From assembly GCA_029246685.1 (NCBI GenBank), contig JAQWMR010000016.1, positions 434,001-498,000 of the forward strand: DNA of 64,000 nucleotides. The letters are read 5' to 3'. How positions within the stretch are numbered: position 1 is the first letter of the stretch; each line of letters starts with the position of its first letter. Positions 26,130 to 35,070 of this stretch are shown here, one piece after another. The translations under genes were made by a program, and so were the position numbers. The notes beneath the pieces were generated by a model that saw only the letters and a list, made by a program, of their open reading frames with translations, ran no database searches and had not been told where the DNA came from. Source of the DNA: Acidimicrobiales bacterium. Its GTDB lineage: Bacteria; Actinomycetota; Acidimicrobiia; Acidimicrobiales; Aldehydirespiratoraceae.

Positions 26130-27062
26130 ATGAGCTTCGACGCGGGATTCGACACACCTCTCGAACGGGACGGTGACATCCTCCGAGGGCCGTTGCGGCA
26201 CCCTCGCCAGATGCTGGGCGACCAGGAATACGAGGGGCACGCGTCGATCCATGACGACGACATGGCGGCGGATCTCGGCTTCAGCGGTGCCCCGATCGAG
26301 GGGCCGACGCACTTCAGTCAGTTCGTGCCGCTCTGTGCCGAGGTTTTCGGTCAGGACTGGTTCGAGCGAGGCTGCATCTCGTCGCACTACCAGAACATGG
26401 TCGTGGAGCGTGAGGAGGTGCGGGCCTGTGTCGAGGTCCCCGCGACCGGTGCCACGACCACCCGTGCGTGGGCGGAGAAGGCGGACGGCACGCCGGTGCT
26501 GGAGGCGTCGGTGAGCATCGGCCCGGACCACGGTGAGACGGTGCTCGACGCACGCCGGGCGAAACTGCGCGCCCCCGAACGGCTCGTGATCCTGGAGGAC
26601 ATCCAGGTCGGCATGAAGGGCAAGGCGGACGAGACCGTGTCGATGGGTCTTGACCAACACATGGGCGCGCTCTACCCGTTCACCCTCGCTCAGAAGCTTG
26701 AGCGCATCACCGAACGCAGCCCGATGTACGACAGCGACTCGCCGTGGGGCGGGCCCGTCATTCCGCTGGAGATGATCAGCGTCCTCACGGAACACACCGG
26801 CCACAGCGCGGGCTTCCCGGTGAAGGGCCCGTCCGTCGGGCTGTTCGCTGATCAGGAAATCAAGCTGATCAACGGACCGATCATGGTGGACACGCCCTAT
26901 GTCATCCGGCGCCAAGTCGTAGCGGTGTCCGAGAGCCGGCGCACCGAGTCCTACTGGACGATGGCGACGGTGCACGACGCGGCGACCGACGAAATCCGCT
27001 GCGAGGCGCTGCTCAACCACGCAGTCTTGAAGGACTCCTACGCCGACTACCCGAAGGACTGA
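26130..27062 (+). CDS. hypothetical protein, hotdog/MaoC-like
   Basis: A 310-residue cytoplasmic protein starting MSFDAGFDTPLERDGDILRG. The stretch HDDDMAADLGFSGAPIEGPTHF resembles the MaoC-type hydratase motif region (A..LG...PI.G..H), and the second half (DTPYVIRRQVVAVSESRRTESYW) resembles another hotdog strand set. I do not see a confident catalytic pair, so no reaction is assigned. It is followed 2 bp later by the methyltransferase gene and then guanine deaminase, in the plus-strand arm of the purine island. Confidence 0.6.
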   Translation: MSFDAGFDTPLERDGDILRGPLRHPRQMLGDQEYEGHASIHDDDMAADLGFSGAPIEGPTHFSQFVPLCAEVFGQDWFERGCISSHYQNMVVEREEVRACVEVPATGATTTRAWAEKADGTPVLEASVSIGPDHGETVLDARRAKLRAPERLVILEDIQVGMKGKADETVSMGLDQHMGALYPFTLAQKLERITERSPMYDSDSPWGGPVIPLEMISVLTEHTGHSAGFPVKGPSVGLFADQEIKLINGPIMVDTPYVIRRQVVAVSESRRTESYWTMATVHDAATDEIRCEALLNHAVLKDSYADYPKD

Positions 27063-27064
27063 CC

Positions 27065-27862
27065 ATGACGAGCGAGCCGGATGCCTATGTGCACGGTCAC
27101 CACGCATCAGTCCTTCGATCGCACAAGAGCCGGACGGTCGAGAACTCGGCCATGCACCTTGTCCCCCACTTTCGGCCGGGGATGCGGGTGCTCGACGTCG
27201 GCTGCGGCCCCGGCAATCTGACCGCCGACATCGCCTCGAGGATCGAGGGTGCCGACGTCGACGCGATCGATGCGTCCGAGTCGATCATTGCGGAGGCTGC
27301 CGCGGAGTACGGCTCGATCGCGACGTTCGCCGTCGGCGACGTCTACGCGCTCGACTTCGGCGATGACGAGTTCGACCTCGTTCACGCCCATCAGGTTCTG
27401 CAGCACCTCGACGATCCCGTGGCTGCGCTCGCCGAGATGCGGCGGGTCACGAAGTCCGGCGGGCTCGTTGCCGTTCGTGACGCCGACTACGGCGCGATGA
27501 GCTGGGCACCGGCCAATCCGGGCATGGAGCGTTGGATGGAGCTGTACCAGGCCATGACCGCGCACCTCCACCACGACGCCAACGCCGGTCGACACCTGCT
27601 CGGCTGGGCCCAGTCGGCGGGTTTCACCGACATCACCGTTTCGTCGTCCACCTGGGAGTTCGCCGACCCGGACAGCCGCGGGTGGTGGGCCGGCGTGTGG
27701 GCGGACCGGGTCCTGCAGTCCGGCTACGGCGATCTGGCCGACGAGCTCGGCTGGGCAACGCGGACGGAATTGGACGAGATCGCCGCGGCGTGGCGTAGGT
27801 GGGCGCAAGAGCCCGCCGGGTTCTTCCTGTGCCCCCACGTTGAAGTGATCGCCGTCGCGTGA
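27065..27862 (+). CDS. class I SAM-dependent methyltransferase
   Basis: A 265-residue UbiE/Methyltransf_11-type enzyme. Motif I is VLDVGCGPGNLTADIA (residues about 42-57), the acidic SAM ribose ligand is in VDAIDASESII, and motif post-I/II is DEFDLVHAHQVLQHLDDP. The C-terminal region is a substrate cap (GWWAGVWADRVLQSGYGDLA). It overlaps the guanine deaminase start by 4 bp. The methyl acceptor is unknown. It could modify a purine derivative, but only location suggests this. Confidence 0.87.
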   Translation: MTSEPDAYVHGHHASVLRSHKSRTVENSAMHLVPHFRPGMRVLDVGCGPGNLTADIASRIEGADVDAIDASESIIAEAAAEYGSIATFAVGDVYALDFGDDEFDLVHAHQVLQHLDDPVAALAEMRRVTKSGGLVAVRDADYGAMSWAPANPGMERWMELYQAMTAHLHHDANAGRHLLGWAQSAGFTDITVSSSTWEFADPDSRGWWAGVWADRVLQSGYGDLADELGWATRTELDEIAAAWRRWAQEPAGFFLCPHVEVIAVA

Positions 27863-29148
27863 GCGGCTTCTCGCTGCGGGCGACGATCCATCAGACGCCG
27901 ACGCCCGACCGCCACGAGGTGCTGCGAGACCAGAACATCCTGGTGGGCGACGACGGCCGGATCGCCGAGATGCGAGCCGCGACCGAGCAGGACCAGCCCG
28001 ACATGGTCCTCCCGACGAACTTCGTACTCATCCCGGGGATGATCGACACCCACCTCCATGCACCCCAGTGGCCCCAGCTCGGCACCGCGCTCGACCGGCC
28101 ACTCGAGGAGTGGCTCTTCGATCACACGTTCCCGTTGGAGGCCCGATTCGAGAGTCTCGCCTTCGCCGAGCGGACGTGGGGCGCGATGGTGCCCGAGCTG
28201 CTCTCGCTCGGCACGACGACCGCGGTGTACCACGCCAGCATCCACGGGCCCGCCACGACCGCCCTCGCGGAGGCGTGTCATCGTCATGGCCAACGGGCAT
28301 TCGTCGGCCGAGTCGCGATGGACCATCCGACCGGCACGCCCGAGTGGTACCGAGACGACGACGCCGCGACCTCGGTCGAGGCGAGCGCTCGTTCCGTCGA
28401 CGCGATCCGGGCGCTGCCCGGCCGGGCCGGGCTCGTCGAGCCGATCATCACGCCCCGGTTCATTCCAGCCTGCAGCGACGCTGCACTAACCGGGCTCGCC
28501 GAGCTCGCGGCCGCGACCGGCACCCAAGTGCAGACGCACTGTTCGGAGAGCGACTGGGAACACGACTACGTGCTGGACCGCTTCGGCATCACCGACGCTC
28601 GAGCGCTCGAGCAGCTCGGCCTCCTCACCGACCATGCGGTCCTGGCCCATGCGACTCACCTGACGGACGACGACCGCGTCGCGCTCATCGCCTCAGGCGC
28701 CGGCGTGGCGCATTGCCCCCTGAGCAACGACTACTTCTCAGAACGCGTGTTCCCCGTCCACCGGTCGATCGAGGCCGGCCTTCGGGTCGGCCTCGGGACC
28801 GACGTCGCCGGCGGCGCCGACCCATCGCTGCTTCATCAGTGCGGCCACGCCGTCACCAGTTCGCGGCGCATCGACCACCGCATCGACATCGTCACGGCGT
28901 TCTGGCTTGCGACCGCAGGCGGCGCCGAGCTGCTCGGCATCGATGCTGGACTGCTCGCTCCCGGGCGGGTCTTCGACGCGGTGGCGATCGACCTCGACGG
29001 GGCCGGCGTGGATCCGAAGATCGATGACGACGCCCGCGCGTTCGAGAAGCTGGTTCGCCGGCGAGGCAGAACGATTCGCCGCGTCTGGGTGGACGGCGTC
29101 GACGTCAGCCCAGGTCGTGGGAGCGGAGCTGGTACTCGTTCTGGCTGA
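27859..29148 (+). CDS. guaD: guanine deaminase
   Basis: A 429-residue amidohydrolase converting guanine to xanthine and ammonia. Family-specific motifs are present: PGMIDTHLHAPQWPQLG, DHTFPLEARF, ITPRFIPACSDAAL, VQTHCSESDWEHDYV, HCPLSNDYFSERVFPVH and GLGTDVAGGADPSLL. They supply the zinc ligands and the guanine pocket. The GTG start at 27859 overlaps the methyltransferase stop (GTGA). The product xanthine is the natural substrate of the hydroxylases encoded divergently. Its 3' end overlaps the convergent thioesterase-like gene by 44 bp. Confidence 0.93.
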   Translation: MSGFSLRATIHQTPTPDRHEVLRDQNILVGDDGRIAEMRAATEQDQPDMVLPTNFVLIPGMIDTHLHAPQWPQLGTALDRPLEEWLFDHTFPLEARFESLAFAERTWGAMVPELLSLGTTTAVYHASIHGPATTALAEACHRHGQRAFVGRVAMDHPTGTPEWYRDDDAATSVEASARSVDAIRALPGRAGLVEPIITPRFIPACSDAALTGLAELAAATGTQVQTHCSESDWEHDYVLDRFGITDARALEQLGLLTDHAVLAHATHLTDDDRVALIASGAGVAHCPLSNDYFSERVFPVHRSIEAGLRVGLGTDVAGGADPSLLHQCGHAVTSSRRIDHRIDIVTAFWLATAGGAELLGIDAGLLAPGRVFDAVAIDLDGAGVDPKIDDDARAFEKLVRRRGRTIRRVWVDGVDVSPGRGSGAGTRSG

Positions 29149-29560
29149 TCGCCACGACCTCGCCGCTCGCATCCTTCAGCTCGCACTCCCATGAGTAGTC
29201 GGCCTTACCGTTGGCGTCGGCCTCCGCGGAAATCCGCTCGGCTTCCTCGTCGGACATGCGCACCTCGACGGTGATGTCGGTCATGGCGGGGCGACGGAAA
29301 CGGATCTTCAGGTCCTTCACGATCGGGTAGTAGCGCTTCACATCGAACGTCGTGAGGAAGATCGTTCCGCCCGGCACCTCCGCCAGAGTGAAGAGCGCGC
29401 CCGCGTACATCATCCCGACATGGTTGACGTTCGGCTCGAAGGGCATGCGCAGCCGGACGAACCCTCGCTCCGCGTGGTCGACCACGACCCCGGTGTGCTC
29501 CAGGAACGGGATCGTCTCCCAGTTGCCCTGCGTGATCTTCTCGACGTCCCATTCCCTCAT
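29105..29560 (-). CDS. PaaI/YiiD-like hotdog thioesterase domain protein
   Basis: A 151-residue protein. The hotdog core is PNVNHVGMMYAGALFTLAEVPGGTIFL, followed by a central strand with DLKIRFRRPAMTDITVEVRMS, typical of acyl-CoA thioesterases of the PaaI/DUF4442 type. The catalytic Asp/Glu position is occupied by the Glu of LAEVPGG. The ATG at 29560 is preferred over 29587. It overlaps the 3' end of guanine deaminase on the other strand. The natural acyl substrate is unknown. Confidence 0.75.
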   Translation of the reverse strand: MREWDVEKITQGNWETIPFLEHTGVVVDHAERGFVRLRMPFEPNVNHVGMMYAGALFTLAEVPGGTIFLTTFDVKRYYPIVKDLKIRFRRPAMTDITVEVRMSDEEAERISAEADANGKADYSWECELKDASGEVVAISQNEYQLRSHDLG

Positions 29561-29594
29561 GGGCGCATCCTCGTTCAGGTGCCACACTCATGCC

Positions 29595-30211
29595 ATGTCG
29601 ATGGGCGGAACCGCGAGCTACGAGACGACCGACGTGGTGGTGCCGCCCTTGGTCCGCGCTGCGGTCAGCGCCGCGACCGAGTTGGACTTCCCCCTGTGCT
29701 GTCGGCCCGAGATCGGCCGACTGATCTCGGTTCTTGCCGCGGGCGTGCCGGCCGGCGGACGAATCGGCGAGACCGGAACGGGGACCGGCGCCGGGCTCGC
29801 ATGGATGGTGAGCACCGCTCGGCCTGACGTCAAGTTCGTCTCGATCGAACTCGATGTCGACCGGACTGACGCGGCGCGACAGCTCTTCGCCGACCGGCCG
29901 AGCGTGACCGTGATCACCGGTGACAGCGCCACGATCGGCGACCACGCCCGTTCGATCTGCTCGTGCTCGACGGGGGTCCTGGCAGCGGAAAGGGGCCGCA
30001 TCCACCCGCCGATCCGCTCGAAGTGCTCCGACCGGGCGGAACGCTCACGGTTGACGACTTCATCCCGATGACCACATGGCCGCCGACGTACAACGGCGAG
30101 GTCGACGAGCCCCGCCATCGATGGCTGACCCACCCCGAGTTGCAGACCACCGAGGTCCGCGTGGCCGAGGACCTCGCCGTCCTGGTCTGTCGCCGCTTCA
30201 ACGACGGATGA
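29595..30211 (+). pseudogene. SAM-dependent O-methyltransferase-like gene interrupted by a one-base frameshift
   Basis: The first frame (from ATG 29595) gives RIGETGTGTGAGLAWMVS (motif I), FVSIELDVDRTDAARQLF and VITGDSATIGDHA. It then turns to non-homologous, Ser/Arg-rich sequence after about 29948. The frame beginning at 29948 resumes PFDLLVLDGGPGSGKG, EVLRPGGTLTVDDFIP and a normal end at 30211. Restoring one C in the CCC run at 29947-29949 joins the halves into a complete methyltransferase of about 205 residues. It is either a real broken gene or a sequencing/assembly error. Confidence 0.75.
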
Positions 30212-30223
30212 CAGACTGACCCC

Positions 30224-32545
30224 GTGCCGGGGCTGCGTTGGCGACTTCTTCATGTGCTCGCCCTGGCGACGCTTGCGATCACGCAGCCTCTGCTGAACCT
30301 GCTCGGCGACAACCCGACGTTCTTCACCGCGCACGAGACGAGCCGCGGCCAACTCGTGTGGTTCGCTATCGCTGTCGCGCTCGGCCCCGCGTTAGTGCTC
30401 GGTGCCGTCGTCGCCGCGGCCGACCGACTAGCAGAGTCGTGGGCGCGTCGCACGCATCTCACCGTTGTGGCCGGGCTCGGCTTCCTCTTCGTCATCCAGG
30501 TCGTCGACATCGTCGGCGGGCACTGGATCATCCCGACCGTAATCGCGATCGTCGCAGCCGTCGGACTCACCGTCGCATACGACCGAATCGAACCGGTTCG
30601 CAGCGTGGCGTCGGTGCTGGGAGCCACACCACTCCTGTTCGTCTCGCTCTTTCTCTTCGTGTCGCCAACGAGTGATCTCATCTTCCCCGACGACGTCGCG
30701 GCGGTGGAGCTGGACGATCTACTCGACACCGACGATCTGGCCCCCGTCGACGACACCGTCGATGGAGAAGATGCGCCGTCCATGCAAGCGCGCCTGGCCG
30801 AACGCTTCCCGAGTGTCCACGTTCTAATCCTCGACGAGCTTCCGATGGCGACCCTGCTCGACGAGAACGGCGAGATCGATCGGGCCCGCTACCCGAACTT
30901 CGCGCGGCTCGATGACACCAGCCATCTCTACACAAACGCCACCACCGTCGGTTTCACGACCGAACGGGCTGTTCCTGCGATCCTCACCGGGCAGTACGCA
31001 AGCGCGCCCGCCCCGATCTACACGCAGTTCCCGCAGAACCTCTACGTCCTCCTGGGCGACATCTACGACGCGACCGAGTCCGACCCGCTGGTGGACTTGT
31101 GCCCTCGCGAGATCTGCAACGGCGAGCCACCGACGTCGATCGTCGAGCTGCTCGCGGCCGATACGACAGCCACCTCGACGACCGCTCCGACCCCGACCAC
31201 GACTGTGGCCGCGTCGATCGAGGAGGCGCCCTCCGAGGAGTCAGGCTCGTTCGGCCGCCTCGTGACCGATGCCCGGGTCGTGTTCGGCCATCTCGCGACT
31301 CCGGATGGCCTCGACATCGGGCTCCCGGAGATCGGTGCGACATGGGGCGACTTCGGTCAGGACCTGACGCCCGACCACGACTCGATCGTCGTGATACCAA
31401 CCACCTCCACCACGGCAGCCCCCACCACGACGACGGCCCTCGATGTCTCCGTCGGGACCGCTGGCGACGAGATCGTCGGCGAGGAGGTCGACCCAGAGGC
31501 GCTCGCGGAGGTAAACCGAGCCTTCCTCGAGAGCCTCAGCCTCAACGACCACCGCGTGCAGGACTTCCGCCGCGACCTCGACGAGCTGCGTACCGGCGTC
31601 GCACCTCAGCTCGCCGTGATCCACGCTCTGTTTCCGCATGTGCCGTGGCGGCTTCACGCAAACGGGGAGATCTACGACGACCATCGGCTCCCCGGCTACT
31701 TCACCGCGTGGGACGACGAGCCCACGACCGCCCGTGCCGCGATGCAACGACACCTTCTGCAGACACAGTTCACCGACCAGCTCATCGGCGACTACCTCGA
31801 TCGGCTCGCTGAACTCGGAACCCTCGGCGACAGTCTCGTGATCGTCACCGCCGATCACGGGATCTCCTTCGTGCCCGGCGAACGCTCTCGCGCGCCGGGG
31901 AACAACGGTGCCGGAATCGCCGGTGTCCCGATCTTCGTCAAGCTGCCCGGCCAGACGATCGGCGAAACGCACGACAAGCCGGTCGAGACGATCGACATCG
32001 TTCCTACGGTCGCCGCTGTGCTCGACATCGAGATCCCGTGGAGCGTCGACGGCCACGATCTTCTCGGACCGGAAGTCGATCGGAACCGGCGGGTGCTGCA
32101 CCCGTTCGAGATCGACATCCCCGATCCCTACTTGCCGGCCCGCGATGCGATCACCAAGGACATGCTCTCGGTCTTCGGCAACGGGACCGACGGCAACCTC
32201 TATGCGATGGCTGGGCTTCGTGAGCGTATGACGGAGGACGTCAGCGATCTGATGGCCGGCCGCTCCGGCATGTGCTGGACCATCGAGCGCCCATCGGCGA
32301 TCCCGGACGAGAAGGGACACACGGGCTTCGTGTTCGGCGAGATCCGCAGCAGCCGAACCGAACGGATTCCGATCGCGCTGACCGTCGACGGCGTCCTCAC
32401 GGGCACGGCGTACAGCCTCGATCACGAGGTCCCCCATCGGGGCTACGCGCTCGGGGATCCGACGCTGTTCGCCGGCGCAGGCATCGACGACGTCGCCATC
32501 CACGAGATCGTGGACGGCGAACTTCGGCTGATCGACCGCTGTTAG
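30224..32545 (+). CDS. membrane-anchored alkaline-phosphatase/sulfatase-superfamily protein
   Basis: A 773-residue protein. About five hydrophobic helices fill residues 8-150. A periplasmic domain follows with HVLILDELPMATLLDENGEI (metal-binding Asp), TTERAVPAILTG (nucleophile region with Thr in place of Cys/Ser-x-Pro-x-Arg) and VIVTADHGISFVPGE, whose Asp-His pair binds metal. This resembles LtaS/phosphoglycerol-transferase-like or arylsulfatase-like membrane enzymes. Two Thr/Pro-rich inserts (near residues 309-326 and 392-406) look like surface linkers. The formylglycine signature is missing, so hydrolysis or transfer via Thr is more likely than sulfatase activity. The GTG at 30224 lies 12 bp after the broken methyltransferase. 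Confidence 0.75.
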   Translation: MPGLRWRLLHVLALATLAITQPLLNLLGDNPTFFTAHETSRGQLVWFAIAVALGPALVLGAVVAAADRLAESWARRTHLTVVAGLGFLFVIQVVDIVGGHWIIPTVIAIVAAVGLTVAYDRIEPVRSVASVLGATPLLFVSLFLFVSPTSDLIFPDDVAAVELDDLLDTDDLAPVDDTVDGEDAPSMQARLAERFPSVHVLILDELPMATLLDENGEIDRARYPNFARLDDTSHLYTNATTVGFTTERAVPAILTGQYASAPAPIYTQFPQNLYVLLGDIYDATESDPLVDLCPREICNGEPPTSIVELLAADTTATSTTAPTPTTTVAASIEEAPSEESGSFGRLVTDARVVFGHLATPDGLDIGLPEIGATWGDFGQDLTPDHDSIVVIPTTSTTAAPTTTTALDVSVGTAGDEIVGEEVDPEALAEVNRAFLESLSLNDHRVQDFRRDLDELRTGVAPQLAVIHALFPHVPWRLHANGEIYDDHRLPGYFTAWDDEPTTARAAMQRHLLQTQFTDQLIGDYLDRLAELGTLGDSLVIVTADHGISFVPGERSRAPGNNGAGIAGVPIFVKLPGQTIGETHDKPVETIDIVPTVAAVLDIEIPWSVDGHDLLGPEVDRNRRVLHPFEIDIPDPYLPARDAITKDMLSVFGNGTDGNLYAMAGLRERMTEDVSDLMAGRSGMCWTIERPSAIPDEKGHTGFVFGEIRSSRTERIPIALTVDGVLTGTAYSLDHEVPHRGYALGDPTLFAGAGIDDVAIHEIVDGELRLIDRC

Positions 32546-32557
32546 GCGGTCGGCGGA

Positions 32558-34987
32558 TCAGATCTCCACGGGAAGTTCGGCGCGCATGTCCGCGGCGGAT
32601 GCCGCGACCACCAGCCGGTAGCCACCCGGGTCGACCGTCCAGTCGCTGGTCGCCGGATCCCAGCGGGCGAATGCCCGCGGTCGCAGCGAGACGGTGGCCG
32701 TCGCGGTCTCGCCCGGATCGAGCTCGACCTTGGCGAACCCGGCGAGCTCTTTCACGGGCCGGGGGACGACATGCTCGTCCGCCGCGACGTAGACCTGCAC
32801 GACGTCGGTGCCCCGGCGGTCGCCGGTGTTCGTCACCGCCACCTCGACGGTCAGCTCCGTTCCCGAGCCGGAAACGGCGGGCGCTCCCCATTCGAACGTC
32901 GTGTAGGAACCACCGTGGCCGAACGGGATCCGGGGGGCGACCCCACGGGCGTCAAAGCCCCGATAGCCCACGAAGACACCCTCGCCGTAGAGGACCACAC
33001 CGGCCTCGCCCGGATAGTTCAGGTACGAGGGCGTGTCGCGCTCATCGACGGCCCAGCTCGTCGGCATGCGCCCACCCGGCTCGGCCTCGCCGGTGAGCAC
33101 ATCAGCGATCGCGTCGCCACCCTCCTGCCCGGGGTACCAGGCGAGCAGGATCGATGCCGCGTCGTCGTACCAGGGCAGGTTCATCGGGGCGCCGCAGTTC
33201 AGGACGACGACCGTGTTGGGGTTCGCCGCAATGACGCGCTCGACGAGATCGTTCTGGCCGTTCGGCAGGTCGATCGACTCCCGATCGCCGCCCTCGGACT
33301 CCCACTCGGCGTTCGAGCCGACGACGAGCACCGTGGTGTCGGCACGGGCCGCCAGTGCGACGGCCGCCGCGATGTTCTCTTCGCGGTCCTCGACGGCGGG
33401 CTCGATACCCACGTCGACGAGCGCGAGCCATTGTCCGCGATCGTTCTGCACATGCTCGAGCCGGACGTCGTAGGTTCGGCCGGCCTCGAGGTCCATGTAC
33501 GACTCGCCGCCGTGGAGCCCGAGACCCGCACTGAAGCCGTTCTCCTGGTTGTCGCAGATGAACTCGTCGTCGACGAAGAGCTCGGTGCGAGCGAACCCGA
33601 GGGCGCACATGCGATGGCGGCCCGACACGGACGCGGTGTAGCGGAACGTGGCCCGCACCGACATCATCTCGCGGTCCTGGGGCCAGTTGTCGCCGAACCA
33701 GACGGAGAACGGCGTGGGGCGGGTGATCGTCTCGAAGATCTCGCCGCCGAACCCGATGCCGTCGTACAAATCGAACGTCACGCCCTCGTCACCCACGGAT
33801 TCGGCGGTGACCGAGTCGGCGCGGCGGCGCATGTCGACACCTTCCTCGACGCCGATCAGTCGATCGCCCAGCCGGTCGGCCAGCGCCCGGTCCAGGTTCG
33901 ACGACCGGTGCGGAGTCAATGATGCCGACCCGCCACCCCAGAGCGAGGTCGCTGCCGCCCCCGGCCCGATCAGCGCGACCGTCCCGGTGTGGGGGAGTGG
34001 CAGCGCCGTGCTGCCGTCGACCGCCGTGTTCTTCACGAGCACCATCGAGGAACACGCGGCACGACGCGAGATGGCCCGGTGCTCGTCGCGCTCGACACTC
34101 GATTCCTCGTGGTCCGTCTCGGTGCCGATCCGACCCGCCCAGGCGAGGAAGCCGACGATGCGTCGCACCTTGTCGTCGATGTCGGCCTCGTCGACGTCGC
34201 CGCGCCGGACCGCGTCGAGGAGCTGGCCCCTGCCCCAGAACTTGCCGGGGCCGGGCATCTCGAGATCCAGCCCGTAGCGGGCCGGCGCAACAGTCTCCTT
34301 GATCGCACCCCAATCCGACACGACGAATCCACTGAAGCCCCACTCGTTCTTCAACACGTCGATGAGGAGCTCGTGGTGCGCGCACGCGTGGTCACCGTTG
34401 ATGAAGTTGTAGGCGCCCATCACGGACTTCACGTCCGCTTCCTTCACGGCGGCCTCGAACGGCGGCATGTAGATCTCGCGCAGGGTCCGCTCGTCCACGT
34501 CGACGTCGATCGTGTGCCGCTCGAACTCCTGGTCATTGGCGATGTAGTGCTTGACGCACGCCCCCACGCCCTGGGACTGCACGCCGTCGATGTAGCCCAC
34601 ACAGATGCGGCTGCTCAGCTCGGGGTCCTCGCTGTAGGACTCGAAGTGGCGTCCGCCCCGTGGCGAGCGGTGCAGGTTGACGGTCGGCGCGAGAAGCACG
34701 TCGACCTTGCGGTCGTGACACTCCTCCCCGATCGACGCGCCGACCGAACGGACGAGGGCCGGATCCCACGTCGCCGACAGCGCACTCGGGCCGGGGAAGA
34801 CGAGCCCGGGCCCCTGCTGACGCCCGCGGACACCGACGGGCCCGTCGCTCACACACCAGTCCGGGATGCCGAGCCGCTCACAGCCCGGGATGACCCAGGC
34901 GCCCTCACCGGCGACCATCAGGCACTTCTCCTCGAGCGTGAGCTCGCCGACCAGCTTCTCGATGTCGTGATCTGTCGTGGCGTTCAA
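32558..34987 (-). CDS. glycoside hydrolase family 3 beta-glucosidase with PA14 insert
   Basis: An 809-residue GH3 enzyme. The TIM-barrel domain carries KHYIANDQEFERHTIDVDVD and the nucleophile Asp225 in FVVSDWGAIKET. The second sandwich domain is split by a PA14-type carbohydrate-binding insert (about 380-520, RTELFVDDEFICDNQE). A C-terminal fibronectin-III-like domain ends TVDPGGYRLVVAAS. No signal peptide is seen, so it should cleave imported oligosaccharides or glycosides. The start is TTG 34987 with GGGGGGA 6-12 bp upstream. Longer frames run into the operator. It is divergent from the binding-protein gene at 35071. Confidence 0.9.
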   Translation of the reverse strand: MNATTDHDIEKLVGELTLEEKCLMVAGEGAWVIPGCERLGIPDWCVSDGPVGVRGRQQGPGLVFPGPSALSATWDPALVRSVGASIGEECHDRKVDVLLAPTVNLHRSPRGGRHFESYSEDPELSSRICVGYIDGVQSQGVGACVKHYIANDQEFERHTIDVDVDERTLREIYMPPFEAAVKEADVKSVMGAYNFINGDHACAHHELLIDVLKNEWGFSGFVVSDWGAIKETVAPARYGLDLEMPGPGKFWGRGQLLDAVRRGDVDEADIDDKVRRIVGFLAWAGRIGTETDHEESSVERDEHRAISRRAACSSMVLVKNTAVDGSTALPLPHTGTVALIGPGAAATSLWGGGSASLTPHRSSNLDRALADRLGDRLIGVEEGVDMRRRADSVTAESVGDEGVTFDLYDGIGFGGEIFETITRPTPFSVWFGDNWPQDREMMSVRATFRYTASVSGRHRMCALGFARTELFVDDEFICDNQENGFSAGLGLHGGESYMDLEAGRTYDVRLEHVQNDRGQWLALVDVGIEPAVEDREENIAAAVALAARADTTVLVVGSNAEWESEGGDRESIDLPNGQNDLVERVIAANPNTVVVLNCGAPMNLPWYDDAASILLAWYPGQEGGDAIADVLTGEAEPGGRMPTSWAVDERDTPSYLNYPGEAGVVLYGEGVFVGYRGFDARGVAPRIPFGHGGSYTTFEWGAPAVSGSGTELTVEVAVTNTGDRRGTDVVQVYVAADEHVVPRPVKELAGFAKVELDPGETATATVSLRPRAFARWDPATSDWTVDPGGYRLVVAASAADMRAELPVEI

Positions 34988-35019
34988 GAGTCCCCCCTCG
35001 GACAAGCGCTGGCAAAATA

Positions 35020-35034
35020 TATACCACTGGTATA
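35020..35034. promoter_or_regulatory. 15-bp operator palindrome in the GH3 / binding-protein divergent promoter
   Basis: TATACCACTGGTATA is a perfect palindrome around its central base. It sits between the divergent GH3 (34987) and binding-protein (35071) genes. Its edges coincide with probable -10 boxes on both strands (TATATT on minus, TATAAA on plus), so a bound repressor would block both. The related CCACTGG core recurs at 35042-35050 and at 46741. Confidence 0.75.
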
Positions 35035-35041
35035 AATTCAT

Positions 35042-35050
35042 GCCACTGGC
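35042..35050. promoter_or_regulatory. secondary operator half, GCCACTGGC
   Basis: A 9-bp palindrome with the same CCACTGG core as the 35020 site, spaced 22 bp centre to centre from it (about two helical turns). It could support cooperative binding of two repressor dimers. Confidence 0.45.
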
Positions 35051-35070
35051 GTCGACCATGGGGGGATCTG

